DNA from: an uncultured Mediterraneibacter sp.
GTDB taxonomy: Bacteria; Bacillota; Clostridia; Lachnospirales; Lachnospiraceae
DNA: 60,297 nt
Direction of reading: 5' to 3'
NCBI RefSeq assembly: GCF_934309415.1
Contig: NZ_CAKRDI010000019.1
Coordinates: 1-60,297 of the forward strand
In this document: positions 41,752 to 50,386 of the stretch, one piece after another
How the letters are laid out: the number at the start of each line of letters is the position of its first letter
How positions within the stretch are numbered: position 1 is the first letter of the stretch
Notes under the pieces: model-generated
Told to the model about the DNA's origin: nothing
The model's input: only the letters and a program-made list of their open reading frames with translations
Databases searched by the model: none
Made by a program: the position numbers and the translations under genes

Positions 41752-41782
41752 AGGATCTTCACTCAGGTGGGGATCCTTTTTG
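41752..41782 (+). terminator. Second, tandem terminator before thiW
   Basis: AGGATC and GATCCT arms, with inner CAC/GTG pairs, followed by TTTTTG. It lies between the first terminator and the thiW start. Confidence 0.7.
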
Positions 41783-41825
41783 ATTGTATACATTTACCCG
41801 TGGGAAAGAAAAGGAGACTCGAATT

Positions 41826-42335
41826 ATGAATGAAACAAATAAGACAAAACAATTAGCACTGGCCGGCGTGTTGACTGCACTTGCAGTTGTTGGAAGCTTC
41901 TTAAGCTTTCCGGTAGCAGGAAGCAAATGTGCTCCAGTTCAGCACATGGTCAATATTCTTGCAGCCGTTACCCTTGGTCCTGGCTGGGGAGTTGGTATTG
42001 CTTTCTGTGCAAGCCTGCTCCGTAACCTGCTCGGCCTTGGAAGCCTGATGGCATTCCCGGGAAGTATGGTCGGTGCACTCTGCTGTGGACTGGTTTACAA
42101 AAAATGTAAGATTTTAAGCCTGACCTGTCTTGCTGAAGCAATCGGTACCGGCGTTCTCGGTGGTATCGCAGCTTATCCGGTTGCACTGTTCCTCATGGGA
42201 GCCGCACCGGCAGGACTGTTCGTCTATGTAATTCCATTCCTGATCTCTACAGTCGCAGGAAGCATTCTTGCATTCATCCTGATTTCTGTACTTCAGAAAA
42301 GTGGAGTTATGTCACAGCTTACCACTGCAGCATAA
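41826..42335 (+). CDS. thiW: ThiW, thiamin-precursor S component of an ECF transporter
   Basis: A 169-residue integral membrane protein with five to six helices, which binds a thiazole-type thiamin precursor and works with the shared ECF energizing module encoded elsewhere. The start ATG 41826 follows AAGGAG by nine bases; an upstream extension of the frame covers the leader. Family features: LALAGVLTALAVVGSFLSFP, VAGSKCAPVQHMVN and LRNLLGLGSLMAFPGSMVGA. Control by the TPP riboswitch just upstream agrees with this call. thiC follows after 258 bases. Confidence 0.93.
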   Translation: MNETNKTKQLALAGVLTALAVVGSFLSFPVAGSKCAPVQHMVNILAAVTLGPGWGVGIAFCASLLRNLLGLGSLMAFPGSMVGALCCGLVYKKCKILSLTCLAEAIGTGVLGGIAAYPVALFLMGAAPAGLFVYVIPFLISTVAGSILAFILISVLQKSGVMSQLTTAA

Positions 42336-42416
42336 TATTTTGTCTACAGCGATACATTGGGGACACCACCTTGTACCGCTATAAAAAAGCAAAACATTTT
42401 ATGATTTTGTATAGCA

Positions 42417-42554
42417 TCAGAATTTTCTTTTCTTGATGCAGGCGTTAGCAAATTCAATATACTCATTCACTGGACGTGTTAGTTTCTGATCTTCCATGTA
42501 CGCTGTCCGTGTTTTGCTGACGCCATAAACAGATACTTTTATTGAGTCAATAAA
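42417..42554 (-). pseudogene. Possible C-terminal remnant of a LysR-type regulator between thiW and thiC
   Basis: On the minus strand 45 codons are open and end in a stop. The translation (YGVSKTRTAYMEDQKLTRP, then VNEYIEFANACIKKRKF) looks like the last part of a LysR effector domain (pattern: hydrophobic strand, charged turn, LTRP/LSPA, then a final helix). No start codon or upstream domain remains, and a stop codon directly precedes it. This is a weak similarity read by eye. Confidence 0.3.
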
Positions 42555-42593
42555 CTATAGAACTTCTCTTAAAATGAATGGAGGCAAAACAAC

Positions 42594-43904
42594 ATGAGAA
42601 ACTACACGACCCAGATGGATGCAGCCCGCAAAGGAATTATCACTCCTGAAATCAAACTCGTAGCTGAAAAAGAACATATGGAAGTCAGTAAACTGATGAC
42701 ACTTGTCGCTGAAGGAAAAGTTGCAATCTGCGCAAATAAGAACCACACCTGTTTAAGTGCTGAAGGTGTTGGAAGTATGCTCCGCACAAAGATCAACGTC
42801 AATCTCGGTGTTTCCCGTGACTGCAAAGATTATGATATCGAAATGCAAAAAGTCATGAGTGCTGTAAATCTTGGCGCAGAAGCAATCATGGATCTTTCAA
42901 GCCATGGAAATACACAGCCATTCCGCCGTAAACTGACCAGCGAATGTCCGGTTATGATCGGTACGGTTCCAGTCTATGACAGTGTCATCCATTATCAGCG
43001 TGATCTTGCGACTCTGACTGCTCAGGATTTCGTAGATGTCATCCGTATGCATGCAGAAGACGGTGTGGATTTTGTTACACTTCACTGTGGAATCACACGT
43101 AAAACAATCGAACAGATCAAAAAACATAAACGAAAAATGAATATCGTAAGCCGTGGTGGAAGTCTTGTATTTGCATGGATGTGCATGACAGGCGAAGAAA
43201 ACCCGTTCTATGAATACTATGATCAGATTCTGGATATCTGTGAAGAATACGATGTAACCATTTCACTGGGAGATGCATGCCGTCCGGGATGTCTTGCAGA
43301 TGCAACCGATGTATGCCAGATTGAAGAACTTGTCCGTCTCGGTGAACTGACAAAACGTGCATGGGATCACAATGTACAGGTTATGGTCGAAGGTCCTGGA
43401 CATGTGCCGCTGGATCAGGTAGCCGCAAACATGAAAGTACAGCAGAGTATCTGTATGGGGGCTCCATTCTATGTTCTCGGACCTCTGGTTACGGACATTG
43501 CTCCTGGATATGACCACATTACTGCTGCCATCGGTGGAGCTGTTGCTGCCATGAGCGGAGCCGCATTCCTCTGCTATGTAACTCCTGCTGAACATCTTGC
43601 TCTTCCAAATGTAGAAGACACAAAACAGGGAATCATCGCTTCAAAAATTGCCGCACACGCAGCTGACATTGCCAAAGGCATTCCTGGTGCACGTGACATT
43701 GATGACAAGATGGCAGATGCCCGCCGTGTTCTCGACTGGGATGCTCAGTATGCATGTGCATTAGACCCTGAAACAGCCAAAGCAATCCGCAACAGCCGCA
43801 TGCCGGAAGATGATCACAGTGATACCTGCAGTATGTGTGGAAAATTCTGCGCTGTCAGAAGTATGAATAAAGCACTGGCCGGGGAGTATATTGATATACT
43901 GTAA
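42594..43904 (+). CDS. thiC: Phosphomethylpyrimidine synthase ThiC
   Basis: Radical-SAM enzyme that rearranges aminoimidazole ribotide into hydroxymethylpyrimidine phosphate for thiamin synthesis. The 436-residue length is that of clostridial ThiC. The [4Fe-4S] cluster motif CxxCxxxxC is at the C-terminus ([17 protein letters not shown]). Other signatures: [68 protein letters not shown] and [16 protein letters not shown] precedes the ATG. It has no TPP aptamer of its own and probably relies on the riboswitch before thiW. Confidence 0.97.
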   Translation: MRNYTTQMDAARKGIITPEIKLVAEKEHMEVSKLMTLVAEGKVAICANKNHTCLSAEGVGSMLRTKINVNLGVSRDCKDYDIEMQKVMSAVNLGAEAIMDLSSHGNTQPFRRKLTSECPVMIGTVPVYDSVIHYQRDLATLTAQDFVDVIRMHAEDGVDFVTLHCGITRKTIEQIKKHKRKMNIVSRGGSLVFAWMCMTGEENPFYEYYDQILDICEEYDVTISLGDACRPGCLADATDVCQIEELVRLGELTKRAWDHNVQVMVEGPGHVPLDQVAANMKVQQSICMGAPFYVLGPLVTDIAPGYDHITAAIGGAVAAMSGAAFLCYVTPAEHLALPNVEDTKQGIIASKIAAHAADIAKGIPGARDIDDKMADARRVLDWDAQYACALDPETAKAIRNSRMPEDDHSDTCSMCGKFCAVRSMNKALAGEYIDIL

Positions 43905-43912
43905 AATTATTT

Positions 43913-43941
43913 AAGCGTGGCAACTATTGCTACGCTTTTTC
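43913..43941 (+). terminator. Terminator of the thiW-thiC unit
   Basis: AAGCGTGGCAA and TTGCTACGCTT arms around CTA, followed by TTTCTT. Confidence 0.85.
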
Positions 43942-43985
43942 TTATGCTTTCTATAAAACTTATTGTTATCTCAATATAACAATTA

Positions 43986-44021
43986 CGGTAAGTTTTTAGG
44001 ATGAATCTTAAAAACTTACCG
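43986..44021. repeat. Perfect 13-bp inverted repeat between thiC and the ATPase gene
   Basis: CGGTAAGTTTTTA and TAAAAACTTACCG around ten bases (GGATGAATCT region). It lies between convergent genes and may serve as a second terminator, though its T-tail is weak. Confidence 0.5.
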
Positions 44022-44074
44022 ATCTTTTATAAAATATTCTTTTTTCTGCTGTTCTAAATCTAATGCCTTATCAA

Positions 44075-45274
44075 TTACCATTGTTCAGCCAGTAAAAAAT
44101 CTGCCAGATGAACAATTTTTATTCCATTTTCAATCCCTTTATCCATTTCATTCAGAGTAACAACATATTTCGGATAATGATCGTTTATCACCATAAGATT
44201 TCCTACCTCGCGGTCTGAATTCTGAGGGATCTGTACACATACCTGAACATAAATTTTTTCTTCTCTTCGAACCGCTACAAAATCAATCTCTTTTGTCTCA
44301 TTCTTCCCTACAAACACCTCATATCCGCGACGTTTCAATTCAAGATAAACAATATTTTCCATTGAGCTGTCCAACATTTTTCTGTTATATCCAAGCAATG
44401 CATACTTTAATGACACATCGGAAAGATAATATTTTTCCTGTGTTTTTAAAATATTTTTTCCCTGCAGATCATAACGCGCACATGGATAAATGATAAACGC
44501 CTGTTCCAGCCATCGCAGATAATTGTAAATACTTTCTACCGAAACTTTACGATGTTCGCTTTTCAGGAAATTGGAAATAGAATTTGCCGAAAAGGTCTTC
44601 CCGACATTTTCAATAATATACTTTACCACCCGGTCAAATAGATCCTGTTTATTAATTCGATGACGCTTAACTATATCGCGGGAAACAACCGTATAATAGA
44701 TTCCATTTACAATCTGATATGCCTGCTGCGGTTCATATTCTCCAAGAGCAATGATCGGGAAACCACCAAAACGGATATATTCTTCTAACAATTCTGTCTT
44801 CGACTTTCTGCTCTCTTTTTTAAAATCCATATACTCCCTGAATGACAAAGTAAAAACTGGAATCTGAATATAGCGGCCTGTCAGATAAGTGGATATCTCG
44901 CTGGACATCAGTTTCGAGTTTGAACCCATGATATAAATATCTGCTTTTCCACACTCCAGCAGATTATTAACTGCTTTCTCCCAGTCAGGTACTTCCTGAA
45001 TCTCATCCAGTAACAGATAACAATGTTTTTTATCCCCAATTGCTTCTATTAATTCATCATACATCTGCTTTGCAGTTATATTCTCCGGTATATCCATATC
45101 TGTATAACGTTTTTCGATGATATCTTCTTCCGAAGCACCCTCTTTAATCAGTTGCTCTTTCAACATCAAAAGAATAGTCGATTTACCGCAACGCCGTACA
45201 CCTGTCAGAATTTTTACAAGAGGCTTATCTTTAAATGCTTTGATTGCCTGTATATAATCTGGTCTGAAAAACAT
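44075..45274 (-). CDS. AAA ATPase with C-terminal DUF4143 domain
   Basis: A 399-residue protein of a family that is abundant and multi-copy in Clostridia and archaea. Walker A GVRRCGKST (about 26-34), Walker B CYLLLDEIQEVPDWEKAVN near residue 90 and a sensor region MGSNSKLMSSEISTYLTGRY; the C-terminal DUF4143 part has a PD-(D/E)XK-like signature, FVGKNETKEIDFVAVRREEKIYVQV. The biological role is not established; suggestions include DNA-linked or toxin-like functions. It is a single gene between thiC (convergent) and kduD. Confidence 0.88.
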   Translation of the reverse strand: MFFRPDYIQAIKAFKDKPLVKILTGVRRCGKSTILLMLKEQLIKEGASEEDIIEKRYTDMDIPENITAKQMYDELIEAIGDKKHCYLLLDEIQEVPDWEKAVNNLLECGKADIYIMGSNSKLMSSEISTYLTGRYIQIPVFTLSFREYMDFKKESRKSKTELLEEYIRFGGFPIIALGEYEPQQAYQIVNGIYYTVVSRDIVKRHRINKQDLFDRVVKYIIENVGKTFSANSISNFLKSEHRKVSVESIYNYLRWLEQAFIIYPCARYDLQGKNILKTQEKYYLSDVSLKYALLGYNRKMLDSSMENIVYLELKRRGYEVFVGKNETKEIDFVAVRREEKIYVQVCVQIPQNSDREVGNLMVINDHYPKYVVTLNEMDKGIENGIKIVHLADFLLAEQW

Positions 45275-45480
45275 AGAATCCCTCCTTTATTAATCATTTT
45301 TCGTAATCTATTGTAATATTTTATTCTCTCTATTCTTATATATTACCCAAAAAGTTTATAATATTCAATAGTTTTTCAGATTTAACCTTAAAAACTATGT
45401 TTTATATCATATTTTTTCTTGTTTAACCCAAAACAGTTTTATAGGAATGCCTGGAATATATGCTGGTTACAATTCACTAT

Positions 45481-45505
45481 TAGAATCTGTCTTAAAAATA
45501 CTTTC
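45481..45505 (+). repeat. Family A left-end relic
   Basis: TAGAATCTGTCTTAAAAATA followed by CTTTC closely matches the left end of copy A2 (TAGAGTGTGTCTTAAAAATG then CTTTC). The rest of the element is absent. The remainder of the 336-base gap 45275-45610 holds the kduD terminator and AT-rich sequence. Confidence 0.5.
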
Positions 45506-45525
45506 ACTATTAAAGAAATAAAGAA

Positions 45526-45575
45526 GTAAAAAACCAGCACATTTTGTACATGGCAAGACAAAATGCGCTGGTTTT
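45526..45575 (-). terminator. Terminator of the kduI-kduD operon
   Basis: AAAACCAGCGCATTTTGT and ACAAAATGTGCTGGTTTT (one mismatch) around ten bases, then TTACTTC on the minus strand. Confidence 0.8.
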
Positions 45576-45610
45576 CTCTTTAATCTATTTATGGTATTTT
45601 AAATAGCTTC

Positions 45611-46405
45611 TTACTGTGGCTGTTTTCCGATGTATGCAAGGATTCCACCATCTACATACAAGATATGTCCGTTTACGAAGTCAGATGCATCAGATGCCAG
45701 GAATACTGCCGGTCCCTGAAGATCTTCCGGTGTTCCCCAGCGTGCTGCCGGTGTCTTAGAAACGATAAACTGATCAAACGGATGTCTGCTTCCGTCTGCC
45801 TGTCTCTCTCTCAGTGGTGCTGTCTGTGGTGTTGCGATATATCCAGGTCCGATACCGTTACATTGGATGTTGTGCTCACCATATTCAGAACAGATATTTC
45901 TTGTAAGCATTTTCAATCCGCCCTTTGCTGCTGCATAAGCAGATACTGTCTCACGTCCAAGTTCACTCATCATAGAGCAGACATTGATGATCTTTCCATG
46001 TCCCTTTTCAAGCATTCCCGGAATAACTGCTTTGGAAACGATGAACGGTCCGTTCAAATCTATATCAACAACTTTTCTGAACTCATCAACTTCCATCTCA
46101 AGCATTGGTTTTCTCATAATGATTCCTGCGTTATTTACAAGAATGTCAATAACACCAACTTCTTCGTTGATCTTTGCAACCATTTCCTGAACCTGTGCTT
46201 CATCTGTCACATCACATACATATCCGTGTGCATCTATTCCGAGTTCTTTGTACGCTGCAATCCCCATATCTACTTTTTCCTGACTACGGCAGTTAAAGCA
46301 GATTTTTGCTCCTGCCTCTGCATAAGCAGATGCGATTCCAAATCCGATTCCGTAAGAAGCGCCTGTTACAAGTGCAACCTTACCTTCCAGTGAAAAATTA
46401 ACCAT
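45611..46405 (-). CDS. kduD: 2-dehydro-3-deoxy-D-gluconate 5-dehydrogenase / gluconate 5-dehydrogenase (SDR family)
   Basis: A 264-residue short-chain dehydrogenase. Cofactor motif TGASYGIGFGIASA at the N-terminus, NNAGII near 90, catalytic Ser in NVCSMMSE and the YxxxK pair in SAYAAAKGG near 160. Following kduI (127 bases upstream), the expected reaction is reduction of 2,5-diketo-3-deoxygluconate to KDG in the breakdown of unsaturated uronic acids from pectin or glycosaminoglycans. Gluconate 5-dehydrogenase has the same fold and cannot be excluded from sequence alone. A terminator follows. Confidence 0.85.
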   Translation of the reverse strand: MVNFSLEGKVALVTGASYGIGFGIASAYAEAGAKICFNCRSQEKVDMGIAAYKELGIDAHGYVCDVTDEAQVQEMVAKINEEVGVIDILVNNAGIIMRKPMLEMEVDEFRKVVDIDLNGPFIVSKAVIPGMLEKGHGKIINVCSMMSELGRETVSAYAAAKGGLKMLTRNICSEYGEHNIQCNGIGPGYIATPQTAPLRERQADGSRHPFDQFIVSKTPAARWGTPEDLQGPAVFLASDASDFVNGHILYVDGGILAYIGKQPQ

Positions 46406-46532
46406 GGTATTTTTCTCTCTTTCTTCTATGTATTATCATTGGGGCTTTTGACCCCAACATTAAATTTATATGTTCGAAATAATTCTTCTTATATTTATTG
46501 AATCCCAATGGACTTAAAATCCCTGACTATGA

Positions 46533-47396
46533 TTATCTCAGGTCTTTATTCTCGATATTGTCCATATCGCCGTAATCCTGGTTTTCTCCGCACATTCCCC
46601 AGATAAATGTGTATGCTCTTGATCCACATCCTGAGTGAATTGACCAACTTGGAGAGATAACAGCTTCTTCATTGTGCATGATGATGTGTCTTGTCTCCTG
46701 TGGCTCTCCCATGTAGTGCATTACGAATGCATCATCTTCCATGTCAAAGTACAGATAAACTTCCATACGTCTGTCATGTGTGTGTGCCGGCATTGTGTTC
46801 CACACGCTTCCCGGAAGAAGTTTTGTCATACCCATTGCAAGCTGGCAGCTCTCTACCTGACCTGTTACGATATATTTGTTGATGACTCTGTGGTTAGAAT
46901 CTTCAAGTGTTCCCATTTCCACTTTATTCTCATCTTTTACGATTACAACACCTTCTTCTGGTTCTCCCTCAAGTTTAATATGTACTGTCGGGTAAGCAAC
47001 ATGTGCCGGAGCACTGTTCAGATAGAATTTAGCCGGATTGGAAGCGTCCTTGCTTTCAAATGTAATGTCTTTTGAACCACGTCCGATGTACATTCCGTCT
47101 CTTGCATTTACTTCATAAACACGTCCATCAATTGTTACGATTCCGTCTCCACCAATGTTGATCAGTCCCATTTCTCTTCTCTGAAGGAAATATTCTGCTC
47201 TCAGTTCATCTCCTGCTGTCAGTGCAAGTTTCTCCTTAACCGGTACTGCTGCTCCTGTGATGATACGGTCAATGTGGCTGTATACCAGATTGATCTTATC
47301 TGCCTGGAACAGATTCTGGATCAGAAATTCTTCTCTTAATCTGTCTGTTGTATAATGTTTTACGTCTTTTGGTGATGCTGCTGTTCTTACTTCCAT
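46533..47396 (-). CDS. kduI: 5-dehydro-4-deoxy-D-glucuronate isomerase
   Basis: A 287-residue cupin-type isomerase that converts 5-keto-4-deoxyuronate, formed from lyase products of pectin or glycosaminoglycans, to 2,5-diketo-3-deoxygluconate. Zn-binding residues are in NTMPAHTHDRRMEVYLYFDM (two His and a Glu) with a later His in SWSIHSGCG; other family stretches include FLQRREMGLINIGGDG and NARDGMYIGRG. First gene of a two-gene unit with kduD and divergent from the AraC gene at 47728. Confidence 0.95.
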   Translation of the reverse strand: MEVRTAASPKDVKHYTTDRLREEFLIQNLFQADKINLVYSHIDRIITGAAVPVKEKLALTAGDELRAEYFLQRREMGLINIGGDGIVTIDGRVYEVNARDGMYIGRGSKDITFESKDASNPAKFYLNSAPAHVAYPTVHIKLEGEPEEGVVIVKDENKVEMGTLEDSNHRVINKYIVTGQVESCQLAMGMTKLLPGSVWNTMPAHTHDRRMEVYLYFDMEDDAFVMHYMGEPQETRHIIMHNEEAVISPSWSIHSGCGSRAYTFIWGMCGENQDYGDMDNIENKDLR

Positions 47397-47478
47397 GATA
47401 ATCCTCCTGTTACATTTCTAATTTTCATCCGTCAAAACCTGATGCACATTGTTCACGATCTGTCTGTGAACTTGCCTG

Positions 47479-47498
47479 GGTTACTGTATATAGTAACC
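47479..47498. repeat. Minimal family C-like palindrome (20 bp)
   Basis: GGTTACTGTATATAGTAACC: near-perfect palindrome with the ends of the 33-bp family C elements but only six bases between. It lies in the leader of kduI and may be either a repeat or a regulator site. Confidence 0.5.
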
Positions 47499-47540
47499 TT
47501 ACTTTGTTTTCTCTTCGATAAGTCGTTTCCTCATCGCCTG

Positions 47541-47598
47541 ACTATACTATACCATTCGCGTTATTCCTTTTCTTGTGAAATGTTGATGTAAATGTTGA
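47541..47598 (-). promoter_or_regulatory. kduI promoter region with direct repeats for the AraC regulator
   Basis: TATAGT (around 47551-47541, minus strand) could be the -10 box; the -35 region is poor. Two copies of AAATGTTGA (plus strand 47578-47586 and 47590-47598) stand 12 bases apart just upstream, where an AraC-type activator would contact polymerase. Confidence 0.4.
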
Positions 47599-47727
47599 AT
47601 ATTTTGAACTCAAATTATATAATAAAAACATAACTTCAAGATTTGCATGTTTTGCAACTGTAAGCTGTTCAAACTTTGCAATATTATGATTACCGGTATG
47701 TAAATTTTGTTAAAAGGAGGATCCCTC

Positions 47728-48597
47728 ATGAAAGCCTGTTCTACCTGTAAAGAATCCATGAAAAACTGCATTGACACACATTCCTTTGCATTTGCTCATT
47801 TATACAGTGACGAAAAAATCATGGATATGCACATTCATAACTGCTACGAAATCTATTATTCAATTTCCGGCGGAAAACAGTTTTTGATCGACAATTGTCT
47901 GTACGATATTCATCCGGGAGATATCTTTCTGATTAATCAGTTTGAAAGTCACCATCTGACTCAGATTGATCAGGAAACGCATGAAAGAATCATTCTTTCC
48001 ATTGACCCGGAATATCTGACACAGCTTTCTACTTCAAACACAGACCTGAACCACTGTTTCAGCTTCCGCGATACGCATATGCCGCACTGTGTCCATCTGA
48101 CACCAGAAGAACAGAACCGTTTTATTTATTTCATACATAAGTTTCAGTCAAACGAAGGACTCGGCGAAGACTTATTAGATAAAGCAATTTTTCTTGAACT
48201 GATGGTATTTTTAAACCGGACATTTTACTCAAGATGTGCTACTGCCACTAACGATGAAAAAGAAAAATCAACTTCCAAATACCACACACAGGTTGATGAA
48301 ATTCTTTCTTATATCAATTCACACATCAAAGATCCACTGGCATTAGAAGATCTGTCAGCGCACTTTTATATGAGCAGTTCCTACATCTGTCGTATCTTCA
48401 AGGCAGCAACCGGAACAACCATCAACAAATATATCACTGCGAAAAGACTGACACTTTCAAAGTCTCTGCTCAGTCAGGGGTACAGTGTAACCGAAGCCTG
48501 TGAGATGTGCGGTTTTAATGATTACAGTAATTTCCTGAAAGCTTTTACAAAAGCAGTGGGCATATCTCCGAAGAAATATGCCCAGTTTAATTCTTGA
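47728..48597 (+). CDS. AraC-family regulator of the kdu operon
   Basis: A 289-residue regulator from ATG 47728, with AGGAGG eight bases upstream. The N-terminal cupin (about 35-130; MHIHNCYEIYYSISGGKQFL, IHPGDIFLINQFESHH) is followed by the AraC DNA-binding domain (about 190-285), with ALEDLSAHFYMSSSYICRIF and VTEACEMCGFNDYSNFLKAF as its two helix-turn-helices. Divergent from kduI, it probably activates kduI-kduD in response to a uronate intermediate. A cysteine-rich N-terminus (CSTCKESMKNC) is unusual and might bind metal or sense redox state. Confidence 0.88.
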   Translation: MKACSTCKESMKNCIDTHSFAFAHLYSDEKIMDMHIHNCYEIYYSISGGKQFLIDNCLYDIHPGDIFLINQFESHHLTQIDQETHERIILSIDPEYLTQLSTSNTDLNHCFSFRDTHMPHCVHLTPEEQNRFIYFIHKFQSNEGLGEDLLDKAIFLELMVFLNRTFYSRCATATNDEKEKSTSKYHTQVDEILSYINSHIKDPLALEDLSAHFYMSSSYICRIFKAATGTTINKYITAKRLTLSKSLLSQGYSVTEACEMCGFNDYSNFLKAFTKAVGISPKKYAQFNS

Positions 48598-48608
48598 TTA
48601 TAAAATTT

Positions 48609-48772
48609 TAGAGTGTGTCTGAAAAATGCTTTCTGCAAGATATATGTCACAATTTGTGGGAGATTTTGTTTGAATGAGGGCGACGTAGTGGGCTACGTCA
48701 ACCGAATGAAGGCAAAATATACCGTAAAGAGGGGCATGTAAATTGCAGGAATGATTTTTCAGACACGCTCTA
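48609..48772 (+). repeat. Family A foldback element, copy A3 (164 bp)
   Basis: Same length as copies A1 and A2, with about seven substitutions spread over the interior (for example CGACGTAGTGGGC instead of CGGCGTAGCGGGC). It lies 11 bases after the stop codon of the AraC gene, where it would form a large hairpin at the end of the mRNA. Confidence 0.85.
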
Positions 48773-48774
48773 GT

Positions 48775-48909
48775 GCGTTAAAGAACACAGTTCCTGGAGA
48801 TCTTCCATCCATGACACTTTCCGAAGTAGAAAAGATGATTCAGACTCATCAAATGGCAAGATGCGTTTCCGTTTGCAGGTATGCTGTGAAAAATAATAAT
48901 GTAAATTGA
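48775..48909 (+). pseudogene. Possible coding remnant next to family A copy A3
   Basis: A 44-codon stretch open on the plus strand without a start codon (contains TVPGDLPSMTLSEVEKMIQ, ends AVKNNNVN). It has protein-like composition, but I do not recognise it. It may be the tail of a gene disrupted by the repeat. Confidence 0.25.
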
Positions 48910-48916
48910 CAGTACA

Positions 48917-48959
48917 AGAAAAAAAAGACTCCTATATCATTGACATAAGAATCTTTTTT
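48917..48959 (-). terminator. Terminator of the liv/cytidylate-kinase-like unit
   Basis: AAAAAAGA and TCTTTTTT arms extended by AGATTCTTATGTCA pairing imperfectly with TGATATAGGAGTCT; T-run on the minus strand. Confidence 0.65.
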
Positions 48960-49021
48960 CTTTCTCAATAAATCAGGTTGCCCGCTTCCTGTCCTAAGTT
49001 CTGTCTGAAAGCAGTAATCCT

Positions 49022-49648
49022 CTACTGATCAAATCTGATCTTAATATAAGCTTTGATCTCTTCTACACATTTCTGGAATCCAAGCTTTCCGCTGTTCAGG
49101 CACAGGTCATAGTTTCTGGCATCTGTCCATTCATGTCCTGTATGATAGCGGTAGAAATCACCACGGTATTTATCTGTCTTCTCAATGTATTTCTGCATCT
49201 CTTTCTCTGTCATGCTGTTACGCTCCATGGCACGATCCAGACAGAACTTCGGAGCTGCATGCACAAACACACTGATAACATTCGGATTATCCTTCAGCAC
49301 ATAATCCGCACATCTTCCAATGATTACACAGGATTCTTTTTCCGCAAGATCTTTGATGATCTTTGCCTGATAATTGAAGATATTTTCTTCTGATACAAAA
49401 TCTTTGTCTTCCGGTGGGAGAAGTTCTCCGTCATAAGGACGATTCAGAATCTTGAACCAGCCTGCTCCCTTCATCTTCTCGTCACTCATTCCAAAGAGTC
49501 TCTCGTTGATTCCACTTTCCTCGGATGCCATGCGAAGAATCTCCCTGCTGTAGCAGTTGATTCCCAGCTCTTTTGCAAGCATAGCTCCGATGGTCTTACC
49601 ACCGCTACCATACTGTCTTGCCATTGTAATTACAATATTACCGCTCAT
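49022..49648 (-). CDS. Cytidylate-kinase-like protein
   Basis: A 208-residue P-loop protein of the cytidylate kinase-like family. P-loop ARQYGSGGKTIGAMLAKELG near the N-terminus, then a nucleoside-binding-like part (INCYSREILRMASEES) and a lid region (RDFYRYHTGHEWTDARNYDL-like, NMTEKEMQKYIEKTDKYRGDFY). It differs from true Cmk in length and motif detail; the natural substrate of this family is unknown. It lies 12 bases downstream of livF in the same direction, so it is part of the amino-acid transporter operon, an unexplained link. Confidence 0.85.
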   Translation of the reverse strand: MSGNIVITMARQYGSGGKTIGAMLAKELGINCYSREILRMASEESGINERLFGMSDEKMKGAGWFKILNRPYDGELLPPEDKDFVSEENIFNYQAKIIKDLAEKESCVIIGRCADYVLKDNPNVISVFVHAAPKFCLDRAMERNSMTEKEMQKYIEKTDKYRGDFYRYHTGHEWTDARNYDLCLNSGKLGFQKCVEEIKAYIKIRFDQ

Positions 49649-49660
49649 CCGACGCGCCTC

Positions 49661-50371
49661 CTATTCTCCTAAATATGCTTTCTTAACTGCTTCGTCTTCC
49701 AGCAGATCTTTTGCATTTCCAGACATTGTAATCTTACCAGTCTCAAGAACATACGCTCTGTCTGCGATAGAAAGTGCTTTCTTTGCATTCTGTTCTACCA
49801 GAAGTACGGTTGTTCCACTCTCACTTACCGCCTGAATGATATCGAAGATCTCATTTACAAAAATAGGTGAAAGTCCCATAGAAGGCTCATCCATCAGAAT
49901 GATCTTCGGTTTGGACATCAGCGCACGTCCCATTGCAAGCATCTGCTGCTCTCCACCACTCAATGTTCCTGCCATCTGGTTCTTTCTTTCCTCCAGACGC
50001 GGGAATCTTTTGTATACATTTGCGAGACTCTCTTCAATCTCATTTTTATCTTTTCTTGTATAAGCACCCATCTTCAGGTTCTCATAAACACTCAGTTCTG
50101 CAAAAACTCTACGTCCTTCCGGAACATGAGCCATTCCCATAGACACGATCTTATGTGCCGGTATCTTTGTGATATCCTTTCCTTCAAAAAGAACGGATCC
50201 TGATTTCGGGGAAAGAAGACCTGTGATTGTATGCAGTGTTGTTGTCTTTCCTGCTCCATTTGCTCCGATCAGTGCAATAACCTCTCCCTGATTTACCTCA
50301 AAGGAGATTCCTTTAATTGCCTGAATCATTCCATAATATACCTGTAAATCTTTGACTTCAAGCATTGCCAT
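49661..50371 (-). CDS. livF: Branched-chain amino acid ABC transporter ATPase LivF
   Basis: The 236-residue ATPase has Walker A GANGAGKTT, signature LSGGEQQML, Walker B ILMDEPSMGLSP and H/Q region LLVEQNAKKAL, the last typical of LivF, where glutamine follows glutamate. Works with LivG, LivH, LivM and the binding protein LivK to import leucine, isoleucine and valine, or related amino acids. It follows livG by 15 bases. Confidence 0.95.
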   Translation of the reverse strand: MAMLEVKDLQVYYGMIQAIKGISFEVNQGEVIALIGANGAGKTTTLHTITGLLSPKSGSVLFEGKDITKIPAHKIVSMGMAHVPEGRRVFAELSVYENLKMGAYTRKDKNEIEESLANVYKRFPRLEERKNQMAGTLSGGEQQMLAMGRALMSKPKIILMDEPSMGLSPIFVNEIFDIIQAVSESGTTVLLVEQNAKKALSIADRAYVLETGKITMSGNAKDLLEDEAVKKAYLGE

Positions 50372-50386
50372 TGTTTTCTCTTCCTC

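Noticed and set aside
41577..41762. 61-codon minus-strand frame over the TPP riboswitch
   Set aside because: The conserved aptamer and terminator on the opposite strand fully explain this sequence.
42336..42593. Second TPP riboswitch before thiC
   Set aside because: The CTGAGA and GGATAATGCC blocks are absent from this gap.
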